NCBI RefSeq assembly: GCF_900105355.1 | Contig: NZ_FNSC01000001.1 | Location: 1,612,001 to 1,676,000 of the forward strand | DNA length: 64,000 bases | Direction of reading: 5' to 3' | Source: Pseudomonas anguilliseptica | GTDB taxonomy: Bacteria > Pseudomonadota > Gammaproteobacteria > Pseudomonadales > Pseudomonadaceae | Part shown: piece after piece, positions 34,515 to 43,349 of the stretch | Position numbering within the stretch: position 1 is the first letter of the stretch | How the letters are laid out: every line of letters begins with the position of its first letter | The notes under the pieces: model-generated | The model's database searches: none | The model's input: the letters and a program-made list of their open reading frames with translations, nothing else | What the model was told of the DNA's origin: nothing | Position numbers and translations under genes: made by a program

Positions 34515-36463
34515 GTTGGCCGCGTACCTGGCTGTTCGGGTTTGCGCTACTGGCCAGCACCTGCAGTCAGGCCGAGTTGCGCCTGCAGCTCACGGACGCC
34601 GAACTCAGCCCTGCTGAGCGTCAGGCTAGCCAGCATCTGCTGCAAGATGCCTTGGCCGCGTTGCCGCCACGCCTCAGACAGCAACTCGATCGCCATGTCA
34701 GCGTGCGCTGGCGCAATCTGCCTGCACAGGTGTATGGCCGCGCCGGACGTTTCAGCGGCATCGAGCTGAATGCCGCGTTGCTGCCCGGTTTAAGCGACGG
34801 CAGTAGCGCCACCACCCTGACCAATCGACCCCATGGCAGCGTGCGCCGAGAGTTGCTGGCGACCGTGCTGCATGAAATCACTCATCTATATGACCGCGCC
34901 CTGCTCTGGCCGCAGGCAGAGCGGCAGTTGCAGCGCCAGTGTCGGCAGCGCGAGCAGAGTGTGGGGGCAGTTGGCCTACCGGATCACTGCCGCGGGCAAA
35001 CGGCGCGGCGCTTCACCCTGAGCGATGATCCGCTGATGCTCGACCTGGCCGGTTGGCCACAGCAGGTCGGCCGGCGTGGTGCGCGCGAGCCGGACAATCA
35101 TCAGGTCGCGCGCAGCCCGGATAGCTACGAGCTGAGCAACCCGCGCGAGTTTCTCGCGGTCAACATGGAGTATTTCCTCCTCGACCCCAGCTACGCCTGT
35201 CGCCGCCCCTCTCTGGCGCGCTACCTGAGCGCGCACTTCGCCTGGACGCCGGCAAATCAGCAGCCCTGTGCCGAAGGTCTGGCCTACCTGAATGCCGGGC
35301 GCGACTTCGCGCGCCAGCCGCTGGGCAGCATCGACCCGCAGCGGGTCTATCAGGTGGATTACCTGCTGGCCGAAGCCAACGACGCGTTGGCCAGCCGCTG
35401 GGGCCACAGCATGCTGCGTCTGGTCATCTGTGCGCCTGGGCGGCCGCTGGGGCCGGATTGCCGGCTGGATTTGCAGGAGCATCTGGTGTTGTCCTACCGC
35501 GCCTTTGTCGGCGATGTGCAGCTGTCCAGCTGGGATGGTCTGACCGGTGTGTATCCGTCGCGGCTGTTCGTCCTGCCGCTGGAGCAGGTGATCGAGGAAT
35601 ACACCAAGGTCGAGCTGCGCAGCCTGGCCTCGGTGCCGCTCAAGTTGGACCGCACTCAACTGGAGCACCTGGTGACCCGCGCCGCCGAGCAGCACTGGAG
35701 CTACGACGGCAACTACTGGTTTATCTCCAACAACTGCGCCGTGGAAACCCTCAAGTTGTTGCGCAGCGGCAGTCAGCACCCGCGCCTGCATGCGCTCGAC
35801 AGCATCATGCCCAACGGCCTGCTCGACACCCTGGTGGCGCGCGATCTGGCCGACCGCAGCGTACTGGCTGACGCTGCCGAGGCGTTGCGTCTGGGCTATC
35901 GCTTCGACTCGTTCCGTGACCGTTACCAGGCCATGTTCAGTGTGCTGCAGGCGCAGCTGCCGATTGAGCAGACGCAGGTCGAGGACTGGCTGGCCCAGCC
36001 AGCCGAAAAGCGCCAACCCTGGTTCGCCCGGGCCGATCTGCGTACCAGCGCAGCCCTGCTGCTGCTCGAACAGGCGGCACTGCGCCGGCAACTGTTACTG
36101 GCTCAGGATGAGCTTAAGCGCCGCTACCTCAGCGGCCGAGATGGCGTTGACCCCACATTGAACAAGGCCGGTGGCGCGTTGCAGCAGATCCTCGCCAATA
36201 GCGGTTTTCTCAGTCGCCCGGCGGAGTTGCTTGAAGGCGGCTACGGCCTGCCGCAGCGCGCCGAATGGCAACGACTGGAAACCGAGAGCCAGATGCGGCA
36301 GCAGCAATTGCGTCAGCTCAGCGACAACCTCGACCAGGAAGTGCGCACCCTGCTGGAGCCGGCTCGTTTGGCCGAGCTACAAGCCACTGAAACCAACCTG
36401 ACACAACTGGGCAAGCATCTGCGCGCCCTGCACAAAGCCGGCGGCGGCCTGCAGTTGCCCTAG
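34511..36463 (+). CDS. exported protein with a HExxH segment and a DUF4105 (Lnb-like) domain
   Basis: 650 residues from GTG 34511, with an N-terminal signal sequence (TWLFGFALLASTCSQA). Residues 117-128 read ATVLHEITHLYD, a HExxH zinc-protease-like motif. From about residue 280 a DUF4105 domain follows, with AEANDALASRWGHSMLRLVICAP and FISNNCAVETLKLL; the conserved His and Cys resemble the catalytic pair of papain-like/NlpC-type enzymes. The C-terminal 150 residues are helical and Gln/Leu-rich. It is likely a periplasmic or outer-envelope enzyme, substrate unknown. Its TAG stop forms part of the CTAG into which the IS630-type element inserted. Confidence 0.8.
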   Translation: MSWPRTWLFGFALLASTCSQAELRLQLTDAELSPAERQASQHLLQDALAALPPRLRQQLDRHVSVRWRNLPAQVYGRAGRFSGIELNAALLPGLSDGSSATTLTNRPHGSVRRELLATVLHEITHLYDRALLWPQAERQLQRQCRQREQSVGAVGLPDHCRGQTARRFTLSDDPLMLDLAGWPQQVGRRGAREPDNHQVARSPDSYELSNPREFLAVNMEYFLLDPSYACRRPSLARYLSAHFAWTPANQQPCAEGLAYLNAGRDFARQPLGSIDPQRVYQVDYLLAEANDALASRWGHSMLRLVICAPGRPLGPDCRLDLQEHLVLSYRAFVGDVQLSSWDGLTGVYPSRLFVLPLEQVIEEYTKVELRSLASVPLKLDRTQLEHLVTRAAEQHWSYDGNYWFISNNCAVETLKLLRSGSQHPRLHALDSIMPNGLLDTLVARDLADRSVLADAAEALRLGYRFDSFRDRYQAMFSVLQAQLPIEQTQVEDWLAQPAEKRQPWFARADLRTSAALLLLEQAALRRQLLLAQDELKRRYLSGRDGVDPTLNKAGGALQQILANSGFLSRPAELLEGGYGLPQRAEWQRLETESQMRQQQLRQLSDNLDQEVRTLLEPARLAELQATETNLTQLGKHLRALHKAGGGLQLP

Positions 36464-37646
36464 TGAACTGTCTGTAAAATTCGTTAATCCAATGCCGGGC
36501 CAGTATACTGCGCGCTCTATCGTCATGAATTGAGCTCCCATATGGCCCGGCCAGCAGCCCCATTCTTCTTGAGTCCCAGTGATGCCGACATGCTGCAAGG
36601 CTGGTTACGCATGGGATCGCTGCCTCAGAGCATCGGCCAGCGGGCCAGAATTCTGTTGCTGCTGGCCAACGGTCTCACGCCCAAGGAGATCAGCGTGCAG
36701 CTGCAAGTCTCTGCGCCAGTGGTCTTCAAATGGCGTAAACGCTACCAGGAGACCGGTCTGGAGGGGCTGAGTGACCTGCGGCGCAGTGGAGCGCCTCGCA
36801 AGCTCAACGAAGCGAAGATCAAGGAAATCCTGACGCTGACGACCCAGCGAGTCCCGCGCGAAGCTACCCACTGGAGCCTACGGTTGATGGCCAAGTACGC
36901 TGGGGTCAGCATCTGGCAGGTCGCACAGGTGTGGGCTGCTGCCGACCTCAAGCCGCACCGGTTGAAAACCTTCAAGATCAGTAACGACCCGCACTTTGCA
37001 GACAAAGTGGTCGATGTCGTCGGGCTCTATTTGAATCCGCCCGACAACGCCCTGGTGCTATCTGTTGACGAAAAAACACAGATCCAGGCGCTGGACCGCA
37101 CACAGCCCATGCTGCCGCTCAAGCCCGGGCAGATTGAGCGGCGGACGCATGACTATAAGCGCCACGGTACGGCCAGTCTGTACGCAGCCTTTGACATCCT
37201 GACGGGTAAGGTCATCGGCCGTATCACCCAGCGGCACAGGGCCAAGGAGTTTTTGGAGTTCCTTCGACAGATCGACCGCAGCACCCCCGCCGAGCTGGAC
37301 CTGCATGTAATTCTGGACAACAGCTCGACTCACAAGACCGCTGCCGTCAGGGAATGGCTGGAGAAGCATCCCCGTTTCAAGCTGCACTTCACACCGACCA
37401 GCGCCTCGTGGCTGAACGCCGTGGAGGGCTGGTTTGCGCAACTGGAAAGACGGGCGCTTTATCGTGATGCCTTCAGCAGCGTGGCTGACCTGAGAGCGGC
37501 GATACGTCGCTTCATTGAGGCTCATAACGAACATTCGGCTAAGCCGTTCCGCTGGAGCAAAACGGCTGAGTCGATTATCAGCTCCGTGCATCGAGCAAAG
37601 CTGGCTGTAATTCGGAATGAGTTATTGGATTAACCAGACAGGCCGC
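36463..37646 (+). mobile_element. IS630-family insertion sequence at a CTAG
   Basis: Flanked by TA at 36461-36462 and 37647-37648, the TA duplication of IS630/Tc1 elements. Ends are GTGAACTGTCTG on the left and GCGGCCTGTCTG (reversed) on the right; inside them GTTAATCCAAT also recurs, displaced by eight bases on the left. Removing the element restores ...CCCTAGTCC..., one CTAG that serves as the stop codon of both convergent neighbours. Contains one intact transposase gene. Confidence 0.85.
36542..37633 (+). CDS. IS630-family transposase
   Basis: 363 residues from ATG 36542 (MARPAAPFFLSPSDADML). The N-terminal helix-turn-helix region (QRARILLLLANGLTPKEISV, VFKWRKRYQETGLEGLSD) is followed by the DDE core: aspartates in LVLSVDEKTQIQ and LHVILDNSSTHK, and the glutamate in SASWLNAVEGWFAQLERR. 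This matches the single-ORF IS630 group. Intact. Confidence 0.95.
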   Translation: MARPAAPFFLSPSDADMLQGWLRMGSLPQSIGQRARILLLLANGLTPKEISVQLQVSAPVVFKWRKRYQETGLEGLSDLRRSGAPRKLNEAKIKEILTLTTQRVPREATHWSLRLMAKYAGVSIWQVAQVWAAADLKPHRLKTFKISNDPHFADKVVDVVGLYLNPPDNALVLSVDEKTQIQALDRTQPMLPLKPGQIERRTHDYKRHGTASLYAAFDILTGKVIGRITQRHRAKEFLEFLRQIDRSTPAELDLHVILDNSSTHKTAAVREWLEKHPRFKLHFTPTSASWLNAVEGWFAQLERRALYRDAFSSVADLRAAIRRFIEAHNEHSAKPFRWSKTAESIISSVHRAKLAVIRNELLD

Positions 37647-38050
37647 TAGTCCATGAGTTCCTGATATTCCTCGGGCAACTGCGGGTCGAGGTGCAGCCAG
37701 GGCAGACGGCTTTGCACCCAGATATGCCGATCCGCCGGGGCCTGCTCCGGTGCGTCCAGCGTTGCGACGGTCACATCCAGGGTTTCCGGACTGAGTTGGG
37801 TGAACAACGCCAGATGTGCGCCGCATTGCCCACAGAAATAGCGCGTGCAGCTGGACGATGAGGAGTACTCGCGCGGCATGCCGGCCAGCCAGCGAAAGCT
37901 CGCCAGCGGCACGGTGATCCAGGTGGTGACGATGCCACCCGTGCTGCGTCGGCAGATGCTGCAATGACAGTGGGCGATGTCCTGCAGTGGCGCCGCGAAC
38001 TGATAGCGCATGGCCCCGCAGTGGCAACCGCCTTGATGGAAAGCAGACAT
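37646..38050 (-). CDS. GFA-family (CENP-V/GFA) zinc-binding protein
   Basis: 134 residues with the cysteine set of the GFA fold: GGCHCGAMRYQF, HCHCSICRRSTGG and FCGQCGAHLALF. The name giver is a glutathione-dependent formaldehyde-activating enzyme, but most members are uncharacterised, and activity cannot be assumed. Its TAG stop (37646-37648) is formed at the right edge of the IS630-type element; before the insertion the stop overlapped that of the convergent DUF4105 gene. Confidence 0.85.
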   Translation of the reverse strand: MSAFHQGGCHCGAMRYQFAAPLQDIAHCHCSICRRSTGGIVTTWITVPLASFRWLAGMPREYSSSSSCTRYFCGQCGAHLALFTQLSPETLDVTVATLDAPEQAPADRHIWVQSRLPWLHLDPQLPEEYQELMD

Positions 38051-38160
38051 AGGGCGTTCTCGTCGTGACGGTCAGATAAACCAGCCTAATCCCGACGTCG
38101 ATCTTGCGTCACCCCCTGCGCCTGCTCAAGATGGCGGCTTGCCTGTGGCTGGAGGTTGCC

Positions 38161-39097
<937 letters not shown>

Positions 39098-39154
39098 TTC
39101 ATATCCCGGGGAGGGTCAGGCGGACGGCTGGCGCTTGGTGATGCAGATAAATTA

Positions 39155-39170
39155 CTGTATTTATATACAG
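39155..39170. promoter_or_regulatory. LexA (SOS) box of the radical SAM gene
   Basis: CTGTATTTATATACAG fits CTGT-N8-ACAG exactly. It sits in a larger perfect palindrome with arms ATAAATTACTGTAT / ATACAGTAATTTAT (39147-39178) and ends 19 bp before the ATG, so it must overlap the promoter. Confidence 0.88.
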
Positions 39171-39189
39171 TAATTTATGGAGCCAGCCC

Positions 39190-40248
39190 ATGTCCGTTTC
39201 TCTGCCCCCACGCGGTCGCGGTACCGCCAGTAATCCGCATAACCGCTTTGCCTCGCAGCGCATTATCGCCACTGACGATGGCTGGCTGCAGGAGGTGCCG
39301 CCCAGCCGGGCGACCGAGGTGCGCAGTGAAACCGCGAAAAGCATCATCACCCGCAACCAGTCTCCGGACCTGCCGTTTGACCGCTCGCTCAATCCCTACC
39401 GCGGCTGTGAACATGGCTGCATTTATTGCTACGCCAGGCCCAGCCACGCTTACTGGGACCTGTCGGCAGGGCTGGATTTCGAAACCAAGCTGATCGCCAA
39501 GACCAATGCCGTGGCCCTGCTTGAACAGCAGCTGAGCAAGCCTGGCTATGTCTGTGCGCCGATCAACCTGGGTTCCAACACCGATCCTTATCAACCGATC
39601 GAGCGTCAGCACCTGCTGACTCGCAACAGCCTCAAGGTACTGCTCGACTACCGTCACCCAGTCACTATCGTCACCAAGGGTGCGTTGATTCTGCGCGATC
39701 TCGATCTGCTCACCGAGCTGGCGCAGCAGCGTCTGGTGGCGGTGATGATCAGCCTGACCACTCTGGACGACGAACTCAAACGCATCATGGAACCGCGCGC
39801 CGCTGCGCCGGCAGCGCGCCTGCGGGCGATCCGCGTACTGCGTGACAAGCGTATTCCGGTCGGTGTGCTGTGCTCGCCGATGATCCCGATGATCAACGAC
39901 ATGGAACTGGAGCACTTGCTGACGGCTGCCAAGGAGGCTGGTGCGCAAAGTGCCAATTACATGCTGTTGCGCCTGCCGCGTGAAGTAGCGCCGTTATTCG
40001 AAGAGTGGTTGCAGGCGCACTATCCGCAGCGCGCCGAGCATGTACTGAGCCTGATCCGGCAGAGCCGTGGCGGCGCGCTTTATGACAGCCGCTTTGGTCA
40101 GCGTTTTCGTGGTGAAGGGGCGTTTGCCGAACTGCTCGCGCAACGTTTTGCCCAGGCCAGCAAGCGCCTGGGCCTGAATCGACGCGAAGCGTTTAACCTG
40201 GACTGCACGCGCTTCTGTCCGCCGGGTGGTCAGCTTGCGCTGCTCTAA
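39190..40248 (+). CDS. SOS-controlled radical SAM protein (PA0069 family)
   Basis: A 352-residue radical SAM enzyme with the cluster motif CEHGCIYCYAR (Cys73, Cys77, Cys80), i.e. Cx3Cx2C. It continues LGSNTDPYQPIERQHLLTR and SLTTLDDELKRIMEPRAAAP, typical of the family distantly related to spore photoproduct lyase. A GGAG ribosome binding site precedes ATG 39190, and a LexA box overlaps the promoter. I recall the P. aeruginosa homologue PA0069 as a member of the LexA regulon. A role in DNA or nucleotide damage repair is likely; the reaction is not established. Confidence 0.88.
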   Translation: MSVSLPPRGRGTASNPHNRFASQRIIATDDGWLQEVPPSRATEVRSETAKSIITRNQSPDLPFDRSLNPYRGCEHGCIYCYARPSHAYWDLSAGLDFETKLIAKTNAVALLEQQLSKPGYVCAPINLGSNTDPYQPIERQHLLTRNSLKVLLDYRHPVTIVTKGALILRDLDLLTELAQQRLVAVMISLTTLDDELKRIMEPRAAAPAARLRAIRVLRDKRIPVGVLCSPMIPMINDMELEHLLTAAKEAGAQSANYMLLRLPREVAPLFEEWLQAHYPQRAEHVLSLIRQSRGGALYDSRFGQRFRGEGAFAELLAQRFAQASKRLGLNRREAFNLDCTRFCPPGGQLALL

Positions 40249-40366
40249 CGGGCAGGCACCGTTAACGGTTGCCGTCAGGGTTCGAGGCAGTAACACTTGG
40301 CATGTGACTTGCCAGCCTGCTTGGCTGTCGCTTTAGCAGGTTTTTTCAGGTTCAGAGGTCGCAAAC

Positions 40367-41095
40367 ATGCCATACAAGCATCAGTTGATTCCGCTGCAAG
40401 GGCGCACAGGCACTGAGAGTGCCGAGGAAGCCCTGCAGACCATCGTCGATGGTTTCAAGCGCTTTCGCAGCGAAATCTTTCCGCAGCAGGAAGAACTGTT
40501 CAAAAAGCTCGCCACTGCGCAGAACCCGCGCGCGATGTTTATCACCTGCGCCGACTCGCGGGTGGTGCCGGAGTTGATCACTCAGAGCTCGCCGGGCGAC
40601 CTGTTCGTCAACCGTAACGTTGGCAATGTGGTGCCGGCCTACGGGCAGATGATGGGCGGGGTATCCACTGCCATCGAGTACGCGGTGCTGGCGTTGGGCG
40701 TGCAGCACATCATTGTCTGCGGCCACTCTGACTGCGGTGCGATGAAGGCCGTGCTGGCCCCCGAAACCCTGGAGAGCATGCCGACGGTGAAGGCCTGGCT
40801 GCGCCACAGCGAAGTGGCGCTCAAGGTGGTCGAGGCGAACTGCGGCTGCGAAGGCCATGACAGGCTGGGCATTCTCACCGAGGAGAACGTGGTGGCGCAG
40901 CTTAATCACCTGTGCCGCCACCCGTCGGTGGCGGCACGCGTGGCCAGCGGCCAGCTGTTTATCCACGGCTGGGTGTATGACATCGAAACCAGCGAGATCA
41001 AGGCTTACGACGCGGAGAAAGGCGAATTCCGCCTGATCGGCGACGGCCCACTGCCGATGGCCACCCCCCGCGCGCGCTACCTGCCAAGCAGCTAG
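40367..41095 (+). CDS. beta-class carbonic anhydrase
   Basis: 242 residues. Zinc ligands are visible in ITCADSRVVPE (Cys, with Asp/Arg dyad) and CGHSDCGAM (His, Cys), the beta-class signature; NVGNVVPAYGQMMGGVSTAIEYAV lines the active site. It interconverts CO2 and bicarbonate in the cytoplasm. The AGGTCG ribosome binding site is weak. In P. aeruginosa the equivalent gene (PA0102) lies close to the cox operon, as here. It is followed immediately by a MITE-like repeat that starts at the base after the stop codon. Confidence 0.93.
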   Translation: MPYKHQLIPLQGRTGTESAEEALQTIVDGFKRFRSEIFPQQEELFKKLATAQNPRAMFITCADSRVVPELITQSSPGDLFVNRNVGNVVPAYGQMMGGVSTAIEYAVLALGVQHIIVCGHSDCGAMKAVLAPETLESMPTVKAWLRHSEVALKVVEANCGCEGHDRLGILTEENVVAQLNHLCRHPSVAARVASGQLFIHGWVYDIETSEIKAYDAEKGEFRLIGDGPLPMATPRARYLPSS

Positions 41096-41169
41096 CAGGC
41101 TGTTGAAAAACTACCTGCGTTGGCAATACTTCGTTAAAAACGGCCTCGCCTACATTTTTCAACGGCCTG
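41096..41169. repeat. MITE-like inverted repeat, short form
   Basis: Ends CAGGCTGTTGAAAAA and TTTTTCAACGGCCTG are inverted repeats. The first 32 bases (to TTGGCAAT) are identical to the element at 60329, which is longer inside. It starts directly after the carbonic anhydrase stop. Confidence 0.85.
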
Positions 41170-41202
41170 CAAGTCAGCAAACGCGCGAGGGGTTAAGGCC
41201 TG

Positions 41203-41859
41203 CTAACCCGCCGCGCGGGTTTCATCCAGCTGCAGCTCAACCCCGAGCTGTCGCGACAGGCACGGCCAGCGCTGCCAGGCCGCGTCGGTTTGTGGGTTGT
41301 GCAGGCGCTCGCGGTAGGCCTGCACCGAGTCCTGGGCAAAGCTGGCATCGTCGAGCATACCGTCGACGGCATGGTGTACCGCCTCATCCAACTGGTTGGC
41401 GAAGGCTTCGCCAATCAGCTGGTGGGCGATCAGGTTGGCCACCGTGGTATCCAGCGGAATCAACGGTGCGCCCAGGTGGGTGATGTAGCGATCATTCACT
41501 TCCTCGACCAGACGATGGGCCAGATAAGCCTCATCCAGCAATCCCTCCAGCCCTTCGTGACCGGCCATCAGCGCAGGTGGCTGTAGAAAAAACTGCTCGG
41601 CAACCTTGAGTACCGGCTTGATCTGCGCCTCGATCCCCGCTTCCTGCGACACCTGATGAGCGGCTTGCAACAGTTCCGGCACCTGCTCGATATAGGCGCT
41701 GACAAAACGCTGCAGCACACCTTGAGTGTCTTCGTTGGGCAGGCGGATGGACGGATGCAATTGGCCCATGTGGGCCTGCATTTGGCTGGCCAGGTGACCC
41801 GTACTGGCTTCGTGCTGGTGCGCACGCTGGATCAGTGCGTGCAAAGCGGCGATGTTCAT
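41203..41859 (-). CDS. conserved hypothetical protein next to the cox operon
   Basis: 218 residues, mostly helical and soluble, no signal peptide and no catalytic motif I recognise. Histidine-rich N-terminus (ALHALIQRAHQHEASTGHLA, MQAHMGQLHPS). It corresponds by position to P. aeruginosa PA0104, a conserved protein of unknown function between carbonic anhydrase and coxB. Good start at ATG 41857-41859 (AGGAGTAG upstream). Confidence 0.7.
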   Translation of the reverse strand: MNIAALHALIQRAHQHEASTGHLASQMQAHMGQLHPSIRLPNEDTQGVLQRFVSAYIEQVPELLQAAHQVSQEAGIEAQIKPVLKVAEQFFLQPPALMAGHEGLEGLLDEAYLAHRLVEEVNDRYITHLGAPLIPLDTTVANLIAHQLIGEAFANQLDEAVHHAVDGMLDDASFAQDSVQAYRERLHNPQTDAAWQRWPCLSRQLGVELQLDETRAAG

Positions 41860-42220
41860 GACTACTCCTGAAATGAGGACATGGGCGAGAACCTTAGCTG
41901 GCTGAGCGCCTCGGCTAAGACCCGATTGTCATAATTATTAAACAGTTATGCGAGTCGGCTATATGCCGCACTCGCCGCCCCTGCCTATCCCGCGCCAGCC
42001 GCGGTCTCTAGCGCGTGCCTTGTAGTCTGTTGTTCATTTCGGCTTTCGCGTTGCCAGGTGCAAGTCCGTGTCTATACTCGAATTCGAAAGGCAGTACCTG
42101 ATAACTCCGAATCGACTGCGGCATGGACAGTCTTCGCAGGCATTTTCACCGTGAAATGTGCGAAGAATTAGCCACTGAGCGATTCGGCGGGATAACAAGA
42201 ACAATCAAGGGGAACCCGCA
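41860..42220. other. 361-bp region upstream of coxB
   Basis: No gene. It contains the probable cox promoter (see 42051-42078) and a long leader of about 140 nt, with AAGGGGAAC as ribosome binding site just before the ATG. Confidence 0.5.
42051..42078 (+). promoter_or_regulatory. candidate promoter of the cox operon
   Basis: TTGCCA, 16-base spacer, TATACT. Close to a sigma-70/sigma-S consensus and the best such match in the 361-bp gap. In P. aeruginosa the aa3 oxidase is reported to be RpoS-dependent; the -10 TATACT followed by C is compatible with that. Confidence 0.5.
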
Positions 42221-43345
42221 ATGATGCGACATCCACGAGTCTGGATGGGCCTCCTGTTGTGGCTGGTATTCAGCTCGGCGCACGCCAGCTGGGGCGTCAA
42301 TATGACGCCGGGTGCCACCGAGGTCAGCCGCTCAGTATTTGACTTGCACATGACGATCTTCTGGATCTGCGTCGTGATTGGCGTAATCGTGTTCGGCGCG
42401 ATGTTCTGGTCGATGCTCGTCCACCGTCGCTCGACGGGCCAGGAACCTGCGCACTTCCATGAAAGCACCACGGTCGAGATCCTCTGGACGGTCGTGCCGT
42501 TGGTGATTCTGGTGCTGATGGCGATACCGGCGACCAAGACCCTGATCGATATCTACGATTCCAGCGAATCCGAGTTGGATATTCAGGTCACGGGCTATCA
42601 ATGGAAATGGCATTACAAATACTTGGGTGAAGATGTCGAGTTCTTCAGCAACCTGACCACGCCCAAGGATCAGATCAACAACAAGGCTACCAAGGGTGAG
42701 CACTACCTGCTCGAGGTGGACGAGCCGTTGGTGGTACCGGTCGGCACCAAAGTGCGCTTTCTGATCACTGCCGCCGACGTGATTCACTCCTGGTGGGTGC
42801 CGGCACTTGCGGTGAAGAAGGACGCTATCCCCGGTTTTATCAACGAATCCTGGACGCGTATCGACGAGCCAGGCATCTACCGTGGCCAGTGCACTGAGTT
42901 GTGCGGCAAGGATCACGGCTTTATGCCTGTGGTGGTTGAAGTCAAGTCGAAAGAGGACTACGCCGCCTGGCTCGCCGAGCGCAAGGTTGCCGCGGCGGCC
43001 GAACGTGAGCTGACTACTAAAGAGTGGACCATGGACGAGCTGATGGCGCGTGGCGAGAAGTCCTACCAGACCAACTGCGCGTCCTGCCACCAGCCAACCG
43101 GTGAAGGCCTGCCGCCAATGTTCCCGGCACTCAAAGGCTCGGCCATCGCCAAGGGTGAGGCAAAAGGGCATATCAATATCGTGGTCAACGGCAAGCCGGG
43201 CACGTCGATGGCCGCTTTTGGCAAGCAGCTCTCGGAAGTCGATATCGCCGCGATCATCACCTACGAACGCAACGCCTGGGGCAATGCGGTAGGCGACATG
43301 GTCACGCCGAAAGACATCCTCGCGTTCAAACAGGCTCAGGAGTAA
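42221..43345 (+). CDS. coxB: cytochrome c oxidase subunit II with fused cytochrome c
   Basis: 374 residues. A signal peptide (LLLWLVFSSAHASW) and two TM segments are followed by the CuA domain: HSWWVPALAVKKDAIPG and CTELCGKDHGFMPVVVEV carry the copper ligands. A C-terminal cytochrome c domain follows (TNCASCHQPTGEGLPPMF, haem motif CASCH). It accepts electrons from cytochrome c and passes them to subunit I, in the inner membrane facing the periplasm. First gene of the operon; either of two adjacent ATGs may be used. coxA follows after 4 bp. Confidence 0.95.
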   Translation: MMRHPRVWMGLLLWLVFSSAHASWGVNMTPGATEVSRSVFDLHMTIFWICVVIGVIVFGAMFWSMLVHRRSTGQEPAHFHESTTVEILWTVVPLVILVLMAIPATKTLIDIYDSSESELDIQVTGYQWKWHYKYLGEDVEFFSNLTTPKDQINNKATKGEHYLLEVDEPLVVPVGTKVRFLITAADVIHSWWVPALAVKKDAIPGFINESWTRIDEPGIYRGQCTELCGKDHGFMPVVVEVKSKEDYAAWLAERKVAAAAERELTTKEWTMDELMARGEKSYQTNCASCHQPTGEGLPPMFPALKGSAIAKGEAKGHINIVVNGKPGTSMAAFGKQLSEVDIAAIITYERNAWGNAVGDMVTPKDILAFKQAQE

Positions 43346-43349
43346 GGAC

